Source: Bacillus niameyensis (GTDB lineage Bacteria > Bacillota > Bacilli > Bacillales > Bacillaceae_C). From it: a DNA stretch of 64,000 nucleotides. Of the stretch, positions 54,801-62,975 are shown one piece after another (within the stretch, counting starts at the first letter, position 1; each line of letters opens with the position of its first letter). Under the pieces are notes generated by a model that saw nothing but the letters and a program-made list of their open reading frames with translations, did not search any database and was not told the origin of the DNA. The stretch is from contig NZ_LN831197.1 in assembly GCF_001375535.1 (NCBI RefSeq), positions 1,141,160 to 1,205,159 on the forward strand, in the 5' to 3' direction. The position numbers were made by a program, and so were the translations under genes.

Positions 54801-55302
54801 TATATACCAATTCTAAATCATGTAATTTATCAGCAAGTACACGTGTAGAAGCTCCAAAAACTAATTGCTCTTGCTTTTCCTTTAATTCCTTCGGTTTAAT
54901 ACAATAATGTTTAAATTCCGTTAACATTGTTTCAACATGTTGGATAAATCCCGTTTTATCAGATGCTTTCTTAAATAATGTTAGTTCATCTTTATGATCT
55001 TCTATTATTTTTCTGATCAACATATTTAAGCCCGTACTGGAAATGTGTTGACGACTTACACCGCCTGTTTCTTGAAGAACTCGCCAAGCGAGTCTTGTAA
55101 AGCTAAATACTTGAGTACGAATCATTCCCGATAACTCTTGTGAGTTGACAAGCTGATACTCGGATAAGAAAGTCATTTGATCTGGAACAATATATAATAC
55201 AGGATCACCTTCAGGTTTCCCTATTAACTTTTCTCTTATTTCATTCAAAATCGTAGTTGTCTTACCTGATCCCGATCGACCAATGACAAAACGAAGTGAC
55301 AT
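51787..55302 (-). CDS. addB: ATP-dependent helicase/nuclease subunit B
   Basis: 1171 residues. Opens MSLRFVIGRSGSGKTTT with Walker A at 8-15. The C-terminal nuclease domain has RIIDYKSSSRE and the iron-sulfur cysteines TPCQFCPFKPVCQF. AddB carries the nuclease for the opposite strand and the Chi-recognition locus. The ATG at 55302 is chosen over a start nine codons upstream because AGGGG lies eight bases before it. First gene of addBA. Confidence 0.96.
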   Translation of the reverse strand: MSLRFVIGRSGSGKTTTILNEIREKLIGKPEGDPVLYIVPDQMTFLSEYQLVNSQELSGMIRTQVFSFTRLAWRVLQETGGVSRQHISSTGLNMLIRKIIEDHKDELTLFKKASDKTGFIQHVETMLTEFKHYCIKPKELKEKQEQLVFGASTRVLADKLHDLELVYSKFEQALVGKYIGSDDYLHLLANSISESNYLKNAEIYIDGFQNFTPQEYLVIGELMKTCKRVSIALMLDRPFKFGTRPDDLYLFRMTGDTYSILFEMARTNEIEIEDDVYLADSPKFEDKSLQHLQSQFEKRPSKPYNEKPAIALKIATNRRAEIESIAREIRKLVMESGYRYQDIAVLIRNGQDYQETLQTVFRDYDIPFFHDQKRTMLNHPFIEFIRSSLEAISSHWRYEPIFRVVKTELLFPSESKPELIRERMDRLENYVLSHGVKGEQWTNKRRWPYKRYVGLEMERVVQTDAERKMEDEINDSRDLVIQPLLKLSKRLKGAQTGRGLCEAVYRFIEEHDIPSKLEDKSFAAEEKGQLVSAREYDQAWNTVIGLLDEFVEVLGDQKISLPKFIAILDSGLEAAKFSLIPPALDQVFIADMEQSRLYGIRVAFVVGLNDGVLPKAHGDEGILSDEDRDALVNVGIEVAPSGKKKLLDEDFVAYRAFTTPQSRLYISYPLANDEGKAMLPSPYVKRIKDIFQEIEENYEVNDPGELAEEEQFAYISHPTTAIAYLSAQLQLKKRHYPIPDFWWDVFNYYMDNPQLKRKATRILSSLYYRNEVVQLSETTSQDLYGKEILASVSRMEMFHGCPFSHFSSHGLKLHERDVFKLEAPHIGDLFHAALKWIADAIEREGLSWANLTERECERFAREAVKQLAPKLFNQILLSSNRYIYIMRKLERIITRASLILGTQSKLSGFKPVGLELTFGPAKELPPLSFTLKNGTKMQLQGRIDRVDKAEDNDNIYLRIIDYKSSSREIDLNEVYYGLSLQMLTYLDIVLTHSVKLIGKNALPAGVLYFHVHNPMINGDDITTIEDVEKELLKKFKMKGLLLGNSQVIQLMDSSLTTGSSDIVPAGLKKDGNLTARSNAASREDFGALQNYVRNLYQQSGDRIVSGEVEIAPYRLADRTPCQFCPFKPVCQFDQNLGGNDYREIPKWPLDDVLEKMKGVEIDHENSDSNKA

Positions 55303-55400
55303 ATCTCCAACCCCTTTTGCTTGGAACACTATGTTATTAATAATAGTGCTATTATATCACAAAACCCTATATTAAAACATACGTTCGAGTTGTTTCCAGT

Positions 55401-55424
55401 AAAAAACACTGCTAAAGCAGTGCT
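55401..55424 (-). terminator. Terminator of yhjE
   Basis: On the minus strand CACTGC, TTTA loop, GCAGTG, then TTTTTT. Confidence 0.9.
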
Positions 55425-55443
55425 TGCCTTTTTAATATTTAGT

Positions 55444-56052
55444 TCATCCTTCAGAAAGTCCCTTCTCTTTCAGTTTCTCTTCAATCTTCTTACCAATATA
55501 CCAGAGAACTAAGATAACGACGAGAACAATTCCAGTACGAATCGGTTGTTTAATCAGTGAAACAATATCATGTCCAATAAAACTTAAAGTGAAAATCATA
55601 ACTGCTTTTCCAGCAAAGACTGCAATCATATATTGATAAATACTAATTTTCGAAATCCCTGCTACTATATTTACAAGTGCGGATGGGGTGAACGGAAAAC
55701 ACAATAATAGAAATAATGGTCCAAACCCGCGTTTTTCTAACCATAAAGTTAAACTTTGAACTTTCTTCCTTCTTAGCAAAAAGCGAAAAAAACGCGTGTC
55801 TCCGTATCTTCTTACAAGTAAAAATACTAAAAGTGCCCCTATTGCTGCACCAAGCCATGAATATAAAAAGCCAAGCCCTAATCCAAAAGCATTAGCATTG
55901 GCCATAACAAATAAAAACAATGGTAAAAAAGGCAAAAAAGCCTCTAACATTGGTAATAAGACACCTGGCAATGGCCCGAACGAGCGATATTGATCAATTA
56001 AATCAACAACATTTTCTAATGTAAACCAATCCTTAATCGATTGAAAATCCAT
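55444..56052 (-). CDS. yhjE: TVP38/TMEM64 (VTT domain) membrane protein YhjE
   Basis: 202 residues with five or six hydrophobic helices. The VTT-family signature is clear: LLPMLEAFLPFLPLFLFVMA, the glycine-rich GLGFLYSWLGAAIGALLVF and the FPFTPSALVNIVAG re-entrant segment. Homologues (DedA superfamily relatives) are lipid scramblases or transporters; the specific cargo is unknown. The ATG at 56052 has GAGGA six bases upstream. The syntenic neighbour of comK and addB in B. subtilis is yhjE. Confidence 0.9.
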   Translation of the reverse strand: MDFQSIKDWFTLENVVDLIDQYRSFGPLPGVLLPMLEAFLPFLPLFLFVMANANAFGLGLGFLYSWLGAAIGALLVFLLVRRYGDTRFFRFLLRRKKVQSLTLWLEKRGFGPLFLLLCFPFTPSALVNIVAGISKISIYQYMIAVFAGKAVMIFTLSFIGHDIVSLIKQPIRTGIVLVVILVLWYIGKKIEEKLKEKGLSEG

Positions 56053-56192
56053 ACTAATTCCTCGATCCATTCTTACAAAATAGTGGAAAATCCCTTAAAT
56101 TATACCATAAATTAATTCAATTCAAAATTTCCCTAGTAACAGTTTTTATGAAAAAGCATAAATTCACAGGGTTGTAACAATTTTTACGCACT

Positions 56193-56224
56193 AAAAAAAG
56201 CAGCCTGAATCGACTGCTTTTTTA
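56193..56224 (-). terminator. Terminator of the S9 peptidase gene
   Basis: On the minus strand AAAAAAGCAG pairs with CTGCTTTTTT around a ten-nt loop, followed by TTAGTG. Confidence 0.88.
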
Positions 56225-56226
56225 CT

Positions 56227-58218
56227 TTATATATATTTGATAAACCAATCGCGAATATATTCAAGACGATTAATTCGTAATGTCGGTTTACCGCTCCGTG
56301 ATAACTCATGATTCGATTCAGGGAAGCGGATAAACCTCGTTTCTTTCTTCTGACGTTTTAATGCGATAAATAATTGCTCTGCTTGTTCGATAGGACAACG
56401 ATAATCTTTTTCATTATGGATGATTAATAGCGGTGTCTCGACATGATTCACATACTTTAACGGTGAGTGCCCCCACAGCTTTTCAATATCACTCAAATCA
56501 GCTAGAATTTGCCACTCTGTAAAATAGTATCCAATATCACTTACACCATAGAAACTAATCCAATTACTGATAGAGCGTTGGGTAACAGCTGCTTTAAAGC
56601 GATTCGTATGGCCAACAATCCAGTTTGTCATAAAGCCACCATAGCTTCCTCCAGTTACACCTAATCGATCTTTAGCAATATAATCATATGTATCGATGGC
56701 ATAATCAACTGCAGCCATTAAATCTTGGTAATCTCCGTTTCCATAATCACCTCGAACCGCATTAACAAATTTCTGTCCATACCCATGACTGCCTCGCGGA
56801 TTGACATAAAGAACTGCATACCCCTCAGCCGCTAGAATTTGGAATTCATTAAAATAAGTATTCCCATACATCGCATGTGGACCACCATGAATTTCTAGAA
56901 TAAGCGGGTATTTTTCCCCTTCCTCGCAGCCAATTGGTTTCATAATCCAGCCATGAACCGTCCAGCCATCTTTCCCAGCAAATTCAATTTCTTCAGGTAC
57001 CGATAATTTTCGTGTACTTAAAAAGTTCTGATTAACCTCAGTCAACCGTTCTTTATCACCAGACTGTAAATTTACGTAATAAAGGTCACCTGGTTCTGTA
57101 GGCGTGCTAATCGCGACAACCGCCTTATCACTATCGGCATCAAGAGAAAAACCATAGGTATGTTGCTTATCATTGAAAGCTGGGTATAACTCACCATCTA
57201 CGTTTCCGAAATAGATAGATGTATTACCATAATCTGTCACTTGAAAATAAAAGCTTCGACTATCTGCCAGCCATTGTACACCAGGAGATACGGTTCCTTG
57301 CAAAAAATCTCCAACGACAAAATCTCCAATTGGAGCATCAAAGTCACTTGTTATACATACCTTTGTGTCATTTTCCAAGTCATAAATCCACAATTTTGCT
57401 TGAGTTGCATTTTCATATTCACGCTCGCTTCCTACATAGGCAAGATAACGACAATCTGGTGACCATGATGTTTGATGAAACATACCTGTACCTTCTGTCA
57501 ATTTTCGTATTTGCCTTGAATCCATATGCAGCAAATAAATATCATTTGTAAAGGAGAAATCCGTATCCTCTGACAAATCGGCCGTATAAACTAGGAATTT
57601 TCCGTCTGGAGACCATGTTTCAAGTCGGAAATTATACTCACCTTCCGTTAATTGTTCCAGTTTTTCCGTTTCCAAATCGAGGAGAGCAATTTGTGAAGAC
57701 TGATCAAGATCAAGGAATCCACTTGCATCTGATTTATATTTCATTTTATCGACTTCAAGCGGCTTTACTTCCGCTTTCTTCTTATCTTTTTCGGTATCTG
57801 TTTGATCGTCGACTGTTTCTTGCTTCCCTAGCTTCACGGAAAAAGCCAATTTCTTTCCACATGGGGACCAGACTGGGTTAGAAGCTCCGTTTTTGCAATC
57901 TGTCAGCTGTTTAGCTTCCCCACCATATTTGGACAACATATATATTTGTGACTTACCGCTTCTCGTCGAAACGAAAGCAACTTGATTCCCATCTGGTGAC
58001 CAGACAGGAGAATTTGTTTTATGATCGCCAAATGTCCAAGCTTTCGGTTTTTTCTCATTGAGATTTATGTAAAAAAGATTAGAAACATAATCATTTTTCT
58101 CCTTGTCCAAATGTGTCTGAATATAGACGATTTCCTTTCCATCCGGAGACAATCTAGGATCGGCTACTGACTTTAGTTCATACAAATCTTCTGGCTTGAT
58201 TCCCTGCTTATTATTCAT
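56227..58218 (-). CDS. S9 family serine peptidase (acylaminoacyl-peptidase-like)
   Basis: 663 residues. The N-terminal seven-bladed beta-propeller has repeated WSPDG-type blades (VWSPDGNQVAFVST, VWSPCGKKLAFSV, TWSPDGKFLVYTA). The C-terminal alpha/beta hydrolase has the nucleophile elbow GGSYGG (Ser near residue 524), Asp in NEKDYRCP and His in PESNHELSRSG. It cleaves short peptides in the cytoplasm. Most like B. subtilis YuxL, whose gene lies elsewhere; here it separates yhjD from yhjE. The ATG has AAAGGAG ten bases upstream. Confidence 0.93.
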   Translation of the reverse strand: MNNKQGIKPEDLYELKSVADPRLSPDGKEIVYIQTHLDKEKNDYVSNLFYINLNEKKPKAWTFGDHKTNSPVWSPDGNQVAFVSTRSGKSQIYMLSKYGGEAKQLTDCKNGASNPVWSPCGKKLAFSVKLGKQETVDDQTDTEKDKKKAEVKPLEVDKMKYKSDASGFLDLDQSSQIALLDLETEKLEQLTEGEYNFRLETWSPDGKFLVYTADLSEDTDFSFTNDIYLLHMDSRQIRKLTEGTGMFHQTSWSPDCRYLAYVGSEREYENATQAKLWIYDLENDTKVCITSDFDAPIGDFVVGDFLQGTVSPGVQWLADSRSFYFQVTDYGNTSIYFGNVDGELYPAFNDKQHTYGFSLDADSDKAVVAISTPTEPGDLYYVNLQSGDKERLTEVNQNFLSTRKLSVPEEIEFAGKDGWTVHGWIMKPIGCEEGEKYPLILEIHGGPHAMYGNTYFNEFQILAAEGYAVLYVNPRGSHGYGQKFVNAVRGDYGNGDYQDLMAAVDYAIDTYDYIAKDRLGVTGGSYGGFMTNWIVGHTNRFKAAVTQRSISNWISFYGVSDIGYYFTEWQILADLSDIEKLWGHSPLKYVNHVETPLLIIHNEKDYRCPIEQAEQLFIALKRQKKETRFIRFPESNHELSRSGKPTLRINRLEYIRDWFIKYI

Positions 58219-58326
58219 CCTCCATCTACTCCTTTATCGTTTTTTTTTATAAGGTAATTGTTATTTCGACACTCTAAATAAATCCCCTTCTTAATTTTAT
58301 CATTTTTTATTGTCAATTTTTGCTAC

Positions 58327-58355
58327 TTGCTAAATATTTATTTTCTGGATACAAT
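58327..58355 (+). promoter_or_regulatory. Probable sigma-A promoter of yhjD
   Basis: TTGCTA, a 17-bp spacer and TACAAT (58350-58355). Confidence 0.6.
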
Positions 58356-58389
58356 ATATAGGAACACTAGTTCCTAGGAGGGTTAAGCT

Positions 58390-58776
58390 ATGACGCGAAT
58401 TCCAATGAATGACAGAGATATAATAGAGCAAGCTATCTATTTGCCCATGTTATTAACAGTTCTAAGCAGGGATTTACGAATCGTGCAAAAAAGTCCCTTC
58501 AAACTCAAGGACCCTTATGTAGAGCTAATTGAAGAAACAATGAAATCTATACAAAAGGATCTTGCAGAAGCCAAGAGATACATGCATAAAAACAATATCA
58601 AAATTGAACGACTCAAATCTGACGATGCTTTCACGATGTATCTTTTCCTTTATAAAGGCTATGAAGAAATGCACAATTACTTTAACCCAAGGCTTCGAAA
58701 TAGAGTTGAAGAACTCATGCGCTCCTATATGTTGAAACAACCAGAAAAAAGACAAAAAGAAAAGGAAGCAACTTAG
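58390..58776 (+). CDS. yhjD: YhjD-like protein of unknown function
   Basis: 128 residues, probably all-helical and cytoplasmic. Opens TRIPMNDRDIIEQAIYLPML and ends in a basic KQPEKRQKEKEA tail. It agrees with my memory of B. subtilis YhjD, which lies between comK and yhjE; function unknown. The ATG follows AGGAGGG. Its stop codon overlaps that of comK, which converges from the other strand. Confidence 0.75.
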   Translation: MTRIPMNDRDIIEQAIYLPMLLTVLSRDLRIVQKSPFKLKDPYVELIEETMKSIQKDLAEAKRYMHKNNIKIERLKSDDAFTMYLFLYKGYEEMHNYFNPRLRNRVEELMRSYMLKQPEKRQKEKEAT

Positions 58777-59336
58777 CGCTTCCTATCCTTCGTTCGATAA
58801 GGTTTTCTCTTTTCAGATGCAAAAAAAGAGGATTGCCTTACCTGTCTTTCATACATTTCCATCCGCTCAATATTTTGTTGATATTTTATCCTGAGAGTGG
58901 CAGTCCGCGAAAGTTGTGTCCCAAAAGAGGTATAGGAAATAGGAATTAAGTACTCCTCATTATTTTGGAATGTAACAATCGTTTGATGATTTACATCTCC
59001 CTTACGATATGAAACAACATGATCATGAGCAACCCAAATACACTGTGGCTTGGTAGGCGATGTTGTTGGAAAAAAGTAAATAGATGTGTGAGGATCAACG
59101 ATGATGGGTGCTTTGTGGGTGATGTTTACGAGTTGTTGTGTGCCTCTTCGGCGCCCTGCATAATCGCTTCCGAAATATTCGCAAGCCCTTTTTATTATTT
59201 TTAGTGGCCTCTCATGAGATAAAAATTGACAATCCATCTCAATAATTTCTGAAGAAACTTGCTCCTCCTCTATTATTGGTATAATCATCAACGTATGGGG
59301 ATTTACTTCATATTGCTCGATTAGTTCTTTTTTCAC
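58773..59336 (-). CDS. comK: ComK, competence transcription factor
   Basis: 187 residues. YEVNPHTLMIIPIIEEEQ, CEYFGSDYAGRRRGTQQLVN, IYFFPTTSPTKPQCIWVAH and the ISYTSFGTQLSRTATLR segment correspond through the length to B. subtilis ComK, the master activator of DNA-uptake genes that binds paired AAAA-N5-TTTT boxes and bends DNA. The final residues, which in B. subtilis bind MecA, differ and are basic. The GTG at 59336 has GGAG eight bases upstream. Diverges from yhzC; the AT-rich gap (59337-59471) includes A/T runs that could be autoregulatory boxes, but no perfect pair. Confidence 0.92.
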   Translation of the reverse strand: MKKELIEQYEVNPHTLMIIPIIEEEQVSSEIIEMDCQFLSHERPLKIIKRACEYFGSDYAGRRRGTQQLVNITHKAPIIVDPHTSIYFFPTTSPTKPQCIWVAHDHVVSYRKGDVNHQTIVTFQNNEEYLIPISYTSFGTQLSRTATLRIKYQQNIERMEMYERQVRQSSFFASEKRKPYRTKDRKR

Positions 59337-59471
59337 CTTTTAATCTCCTTCCCTTTATAACATTATTCCTATATCACTATATCACACAATAGGTAAAATG
59401 TCACTACAAATCAAAATTTTTAAAAAAGTTTTTAATATGAATACACTCATCAGAAAATTTAGATTGTTCCA

Positions 59472-59500
59472 TTGATTTTTCATCGCTTTTCATGTATAAT
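59472..59500 (+). promoter_or_regulatory. Sigma-A promoter of yhzC
   Basis: TTGATT, a 17-bp spacer and TATAAT (59495-59500). Confidence 0.72.
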
Positions 59501-59528
59501 TAAAAAAAGTGTCAGAGGTGATCATCGA

Positions 59529-59756
59529 ATGGAAAAAAGAAAATCTTATCAAGAGTTGCTTAAAGAATACACGATGACACAGAAAAAAAATGATACAAAA
59601 GAAATGGAATGGTACGTTAATTTCCTGTTAAATGACTTACTGTTACAAAGAAAAGAAAAACAGCTACGCGCCGACATTGACCATTCGCTAGATACCGGTG
59701 ACAAAGAAGCGTTTACAAAGCTTTCTAAAGAATTGCTTGATCTTGTCGGCTATTAA
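59529..59756 (+). CDS. yhzC: IDEAL domain protein YhzC
   Basis: 75 residues, cytoplasmic. EWYVNFLLNDLLLQRKEKQL and the IDHSLDTGDKEAFTKLSKEL end define the IDEAL domain, a short module found at the ends of regulatory proteins in Bacillales. The ATG at 59529 follows AGAGGTGATC. Its place opposite comK matches B. subtilis yhzC; function unknown. Confidence 0.85.
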   Translation: MEKRKSYQELLKEYTMTQKKNDTKEMEWYVNFLLNDLLLQRKEKQLRADIDHSLDTGDKEAFTKLSKELLDLVGY

Positions 59757-59774
59757 TAGTCTATATGAAAACTT

Positions 59775-59799
59775 AAAATCCCCCAAATTGGGGGATTTT
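59775..59799. terminator. Bidirectional terminator of yhzC and yhfN
   Basis: AAAATCCCCC pairs perfectly with GGGGGATTTT around a five-nt loop, between two converging genes. Confidence 0.92.
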
Positions 59800-59814
59800 C
59801 TTATTAGAGCAAAC

Positions 59815-61101
59815 TTATTTCTCACTAGAATTTTTACTGTTTTTTTCCAAATCATATTCTTCAATCGCTTGAATCCGCTCCAACATTGTCGGATGTCCAT
59901 AGCGGAAGATTTTCACTAATAATGGTGGATTTACTTGACTTAGCCCAGCTTTTGTTAGACTTTGAAATGTTTGAATCCCAGCCTCTTTATCTTCTGTCAT
60001 TTTAATAGCATACGTATCAGCCCGTGCCTCTTGATAGCGAGAGACCATATTCGTAACTGGACTTGCTGCAAATAGGAGGATGGATGTAATAAGAAGAAAA
60101 GTAGGCAAAGAGCTAATATTTGTTATTTTTTCTATTCTCCATTCCTCTCCTCGTCGAGAAATCCACTTTTCCATTAATTTAGCCGTAATCCAAAGACCTA
60201 TCAACGTAAGGAGCAAGTAGCCAGCCATTCCTATATAAATATGTTTTTCCACGTAATGTCCCATTTCATGAGCCATAATGAATAGGATTTCTTCATCTGT
60301 CAAACGCTCTAACGTCGTATCCCATAAAACAATTCGAGAATTAGAACCTACCCCTGTCACATAAGCGTTTAAGGAATTAGTCTTCGTCGACATATCGACT
60401 TCATACACATGATCCGCTGGGATATTTGCTTTATTAGCAATGTTCAATATCTTTTCCTCTAATTGTTTATCTTTTAATGGGTAAAAATCATTATACAATG
60501 GATCTATTAAAACTGGTTGAATAAACATCATAAAGATAGAAAAAGGCACCGATAATGCCCAAGCAGCTAACCACCAACGTTTTTTGAACTTTTTAATCAA
60601 TGCGTATAAAACCGAAACTATTATGAATAAAAGAGCAAATTCAACCCAAAAGTCAATTAGCTTATCTTTCATCCAGGATGGGAATGTTTGTGTCGAAATG
60701 TTATAAGATTTGGAGATCGTAAAAGAAAGATAGCTTAAAGGAAACATCACAATAAAAGAAGCAAGCGATAACCAAAACAAATAAATAGCCGTGCATATCA
60801 TATAAAATCTCGTCGTTTGCTTTGCCCAACGCTCAAACACACTTGAAATACCAAAAATCAAAATGAGATAATAAAATAACCATTCATAAGGAGTCGCTAG
60901 AAAAAAAAGCAAATTGCGGATTTTTGAATAATCCTCAGAAAGCATTAGTTCACGACTGTTTAGGAACGTACTTGGGTCAGCAACTGTTCCCCGAAGTACC
61001 TCTGGTATGGACGTATCCGCTAAATAAAACAAATAAGCATACATCAGGATCCCAAAAATAACATAGGCGGCAATAGCCCGTAGCGCCCATTTTCTAACCA
61101 A
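59815..61101 (-). CDS. yhfN: M48 family membrane metallopeptidase YhfN (Ste24-like)
   Basis: 428 residues with about seven hydrophobic helices. The zinc motif HEMGH is near residue 277, with a later glutamate in the EARADTYAI segment, as in CAAX protease 1/Ste24. Position upstream of yhzC-comK agrees with B. subtilis yhfN. Start is TTG at 61101, with GGGGGG seven bases upstream; no in-frame ATG lies nearby. Substrates unknown. Confidence 0.9.
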   Translation of the reverse strand: MVRKWALRAIAAYVIFGILMYAYLFYLADTSIPEVLRGTVADPSTFLNSRELMLSEDYSKIRNLLFFLATPYEWLFYYLILIFGISSVFERWAKQTTRFYMICTAIYLFWLSLASFIVMFPLSYLSFTISKSYNISTQTFPSWMKDKLIDFWVEFALLFIIVSVLYALIKKFKKRWWLAAWALSVPFSIFMMFIQPVLIDPLYNDFYPLKDKQLEEKILNIANKANIPADHVYEVDMSTKTNSLNAYVTGVGSNSRIVLWDTTLERLTDEEILFIMAHEMGHYVEKHIYIGMAGYLLLTLIGLWITAKLMEKWISRRGEEWRIEKITNISSLPTFLLITSILLFAASPVTNMVSRYQEARADTYAIKMTEDKEAGIQTFQSLTKAGLSQVNPPLLVKIFRYGHPTMLERIQAIEEYDLEKNSKNSSEK

Positions 61102-61182
61102 TACTCATCCCCCCTGTCCATCTTTTATTATATGTAGAAATAAATTCTTTAATTAGAACTAGCTTTTACAAATAATTGATCT

Positions 61183-61791
61183 TTACTGCGCAAGTAAAGC
61201 CTCAATGCAAATTATAATTCCCCTTTTTAAATCTTCATGTGACCAGCTTGGAATCCTTCCATGTTCAATAGCAAGTTCGTGGGAAGCAGGAATATGAATA
61301 AACCCTGCAGGAATAGCGAGATTATGTTCTTTGCAATAATGGAGTGCAGAATACATAACATGGTTACATAAATACGTACCAGCTGTATTCGAAATCTCCG
61401 CAGGTAAGCCCTTCTCTTTTAACAGGTCCACCATTTTTCTAATTGGTAATGTTGATAGATAAGCATCCATACCCTTTTCCTGAATCGGCTCATCTACTTT
61501 GACATTCCCTTGGTTATCTTTCTCACCATCATTAATATTAATTGCAATACGTTCAGGCGTTATTTTATAACGACCACCTGCTAATCCTAATGAGATAACC
61601 GCATCGGGCTGATGGCTAGAAATCAAACTTACAAGCTGTTTCCCTGCTTTTTCAAAATCAACTGGAAGTATCTCTGATATAATTCGAAATCCCCCTACCA
61701 CTTCATCCTTTAATTCCTGCACAATTTTTTCAGTCGGATTAATCGTAAAAGATAGAAAAGGCTCAAATCCTGTTAATAATAAAGTTTTCAT
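61183..61791 (-). CDS. pcp: Pyroglutamyl-peptidase I
   Basis: 202 residues, the family length. C15 cysteine peptidase that removes N-terminal pyroglutamate. The triad is visible: Glu in KITPERIAININ (about 80), Cys in NTAGTYLCNHVMY (about 143) and His in FIHIPASHE (about 166). The ATG follows GGGGGAAA. Its placement between lplJ and yhfN differs from B. subtilis. Confidence 0.95.
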   Translation of the reverse strand: MKTLLLTGFEPFLSFTINPTEKIVQELKDEVVGGFRIISEILPVDFEKAGKQLVSLISSHQPDAVISLGLAGGRYKITPERIAININDGEKDNQGNVKVDEPIQEKGMDAYLSTLPIRKMVDLLKEKGLPAEISNTAGTYLCNHVMYSALHYCKEHNLAIPAGFIHIPASHELAIEHGRIPSWSHEDLKRGIIICIEALLAQ

Positions 61792-61804
61792 TTTATTTCC
61801 CCCT

Positions 61805-61920
61805 AATATAAGAAAAACGTAAAAGCACCCATTTAATAGCGCATTAGTTTCAAAAGTTCAGACAAATGGGAGCCCTACCGTTAGAAGCTAGCCGTCGTGC
61901 TAGATAAAACTTCTTAACTC
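61805..61920 (+). repeat. Possible decayed copy of repeat family A
   Basis: AAAACGTAAAAGCACCCATTTAATAGCGCA echoes the opening of family A, and GAAGCTAGCCGTCG a later part. There is no gene. It lies between pcp and the lplJ terminator. Confidence 0.35.
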
Positions 61921-61925
61921 TAAAC

Positions 61926-61968
61926 AAAGGATAGATTGAGCACTTTAGATGACCCAGTTCTATCCTTT
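61926..61968 (-). terminator. Terminator of yhfI-lplJ
   Basis: On the minus strand AAAGGATAGA pairs perfectly with TCTATCCTTT around a 23-nt loop, followed by GTTTAG. Confidence 0.72.
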
Positions 61969-61974
61969 GAAAGA

Positions 61975-62964
61975 TTAGTAAATCAGTTCAATAATCTCTT
62001 CTTTCGTGACATTGCCAAAATAATGATGAATATCGACACCTTCAAGTGCCTTGGCAATTTCCTTTCTTTCATAACGAATGCCTGTCAAACGCTCTTCAAT
62101 CTCCTTTACATCACCCACTCCGAAAAAGTCACCGAAAATTTTGCATTGGGTAATCTCCCCCTTATGAACATCTAAGCGAAATTCAATATGCCCTACAGGG
62201 AAGCGATGTGAGAACTGCAAATTAAAGTTTGGGGATTTACCATAATTCCAATTCCAATTCTGATAACGTTCTTTTGAGATCTCATTAATTTTCTTCCAAT
62301 CAGCATCTGTCAATTTATATTCTGGAATCGGATCAGCATCTTCAAAAATATTGCGTAATAACACAGATCTGAATTCTTCAATTGTCATTTTTTCATCCAT
62401 GAATTCAGAAATATTTGCAACCCTACTTCTAATCGATTTGATCCCTTTTGATTCAATTTTATCCTTACGTACTTTCAGAGCTGAAACAACATTTTCAATT
62501 TCGGAATCGAACATAAGGGTTCCATGGCTAAACATTCTTCCACGTGTTGCAAATTGAGCGTTTCCGGATATCTTCCTCTCTCCAACAACGAGGTCATTTC
62601 GCCCTTTCATTTCAGCGTCGACACCTAATTTTTGTAGAGCCTTTACAACTGGTTCAGTAAATTTCTTAAAGTTTAGGAAGCTATCGCCATCATCCTTTGT
62701 AATAAAACTAAAATTCAAATTGCCGAGATCATGGTATACCGCTCCGCCACCCGATAATCTACGAACAACATGGATACCATTTTTTTCAACATAATCTGTA
62801 TTGATTTCTTCAATTGTATTTTGATTTTTTCCAATAATAATGGATGGTCCGTTAATATAAAATAGTAGATACGATTCGTTAATATCAAGATGCTTTAATG
62901 CGTATTCCTCAATTGCTAAATTAATCCGTGGATCTGTAATCCCTTGGTTGTTAATAAAAAGCAT
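61975..62964 (-). CDS. lplJ: Lipoate--protein ligase
   Basis: 329 residues. RRLSGGGAVYHDLGNLNFSF is the lipoate/biotin ligase signature, and GRNDLVVGERKISGNAQF holds the catalytic lysine. It attaches lipoate to E2 and GcvH proteins using ATP. A C-terminal accessory domain is present, as in LplA/LplJ. The ATG follows TAGGAGGA, 11 bp after yhfI, forming a two-gene operon as in B. subtilis. Confidence 0.95.
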   Translation of the reverse strand: MLFINNQGITDPRINLAIEEYALKHLDINESYLLFYINGPSIIIGKNQNTIEEINTDYVEKNGIHVVRRLSGGGAVYHDLGNLNFSFITKDDGDSFLNFKKFTEPVVKALQKLGVDAEMKGRNDLVVGERKISGNAQFATRGRMFSHGTLMFDSEIENVVSALKVRKDKIESKGIKSIRSRVANISEFMDEKMTIEEFRSVLLRNIFEDADPIPEYKLTDADWKKINEISKERYQNWNWNYGKSPNFNLQFSHRFPVGHIEFRLDVHKGEITQCKIFGDFFGVGDVKEIEERLTGIRYERKEIAKALEGVDIHHYFGNVTKEEIIELIY

Positions 62965-62975
62965 GCTTCGTCCTC

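Noticed and set aside
59400-59470. ComK boxes (AAAA-N5-TTTT pairs) before comK
   Set aside because: The A/T runs are suggestive, but no pair of boxes fits the spacing cleanly and the region is AT-rich throughout.
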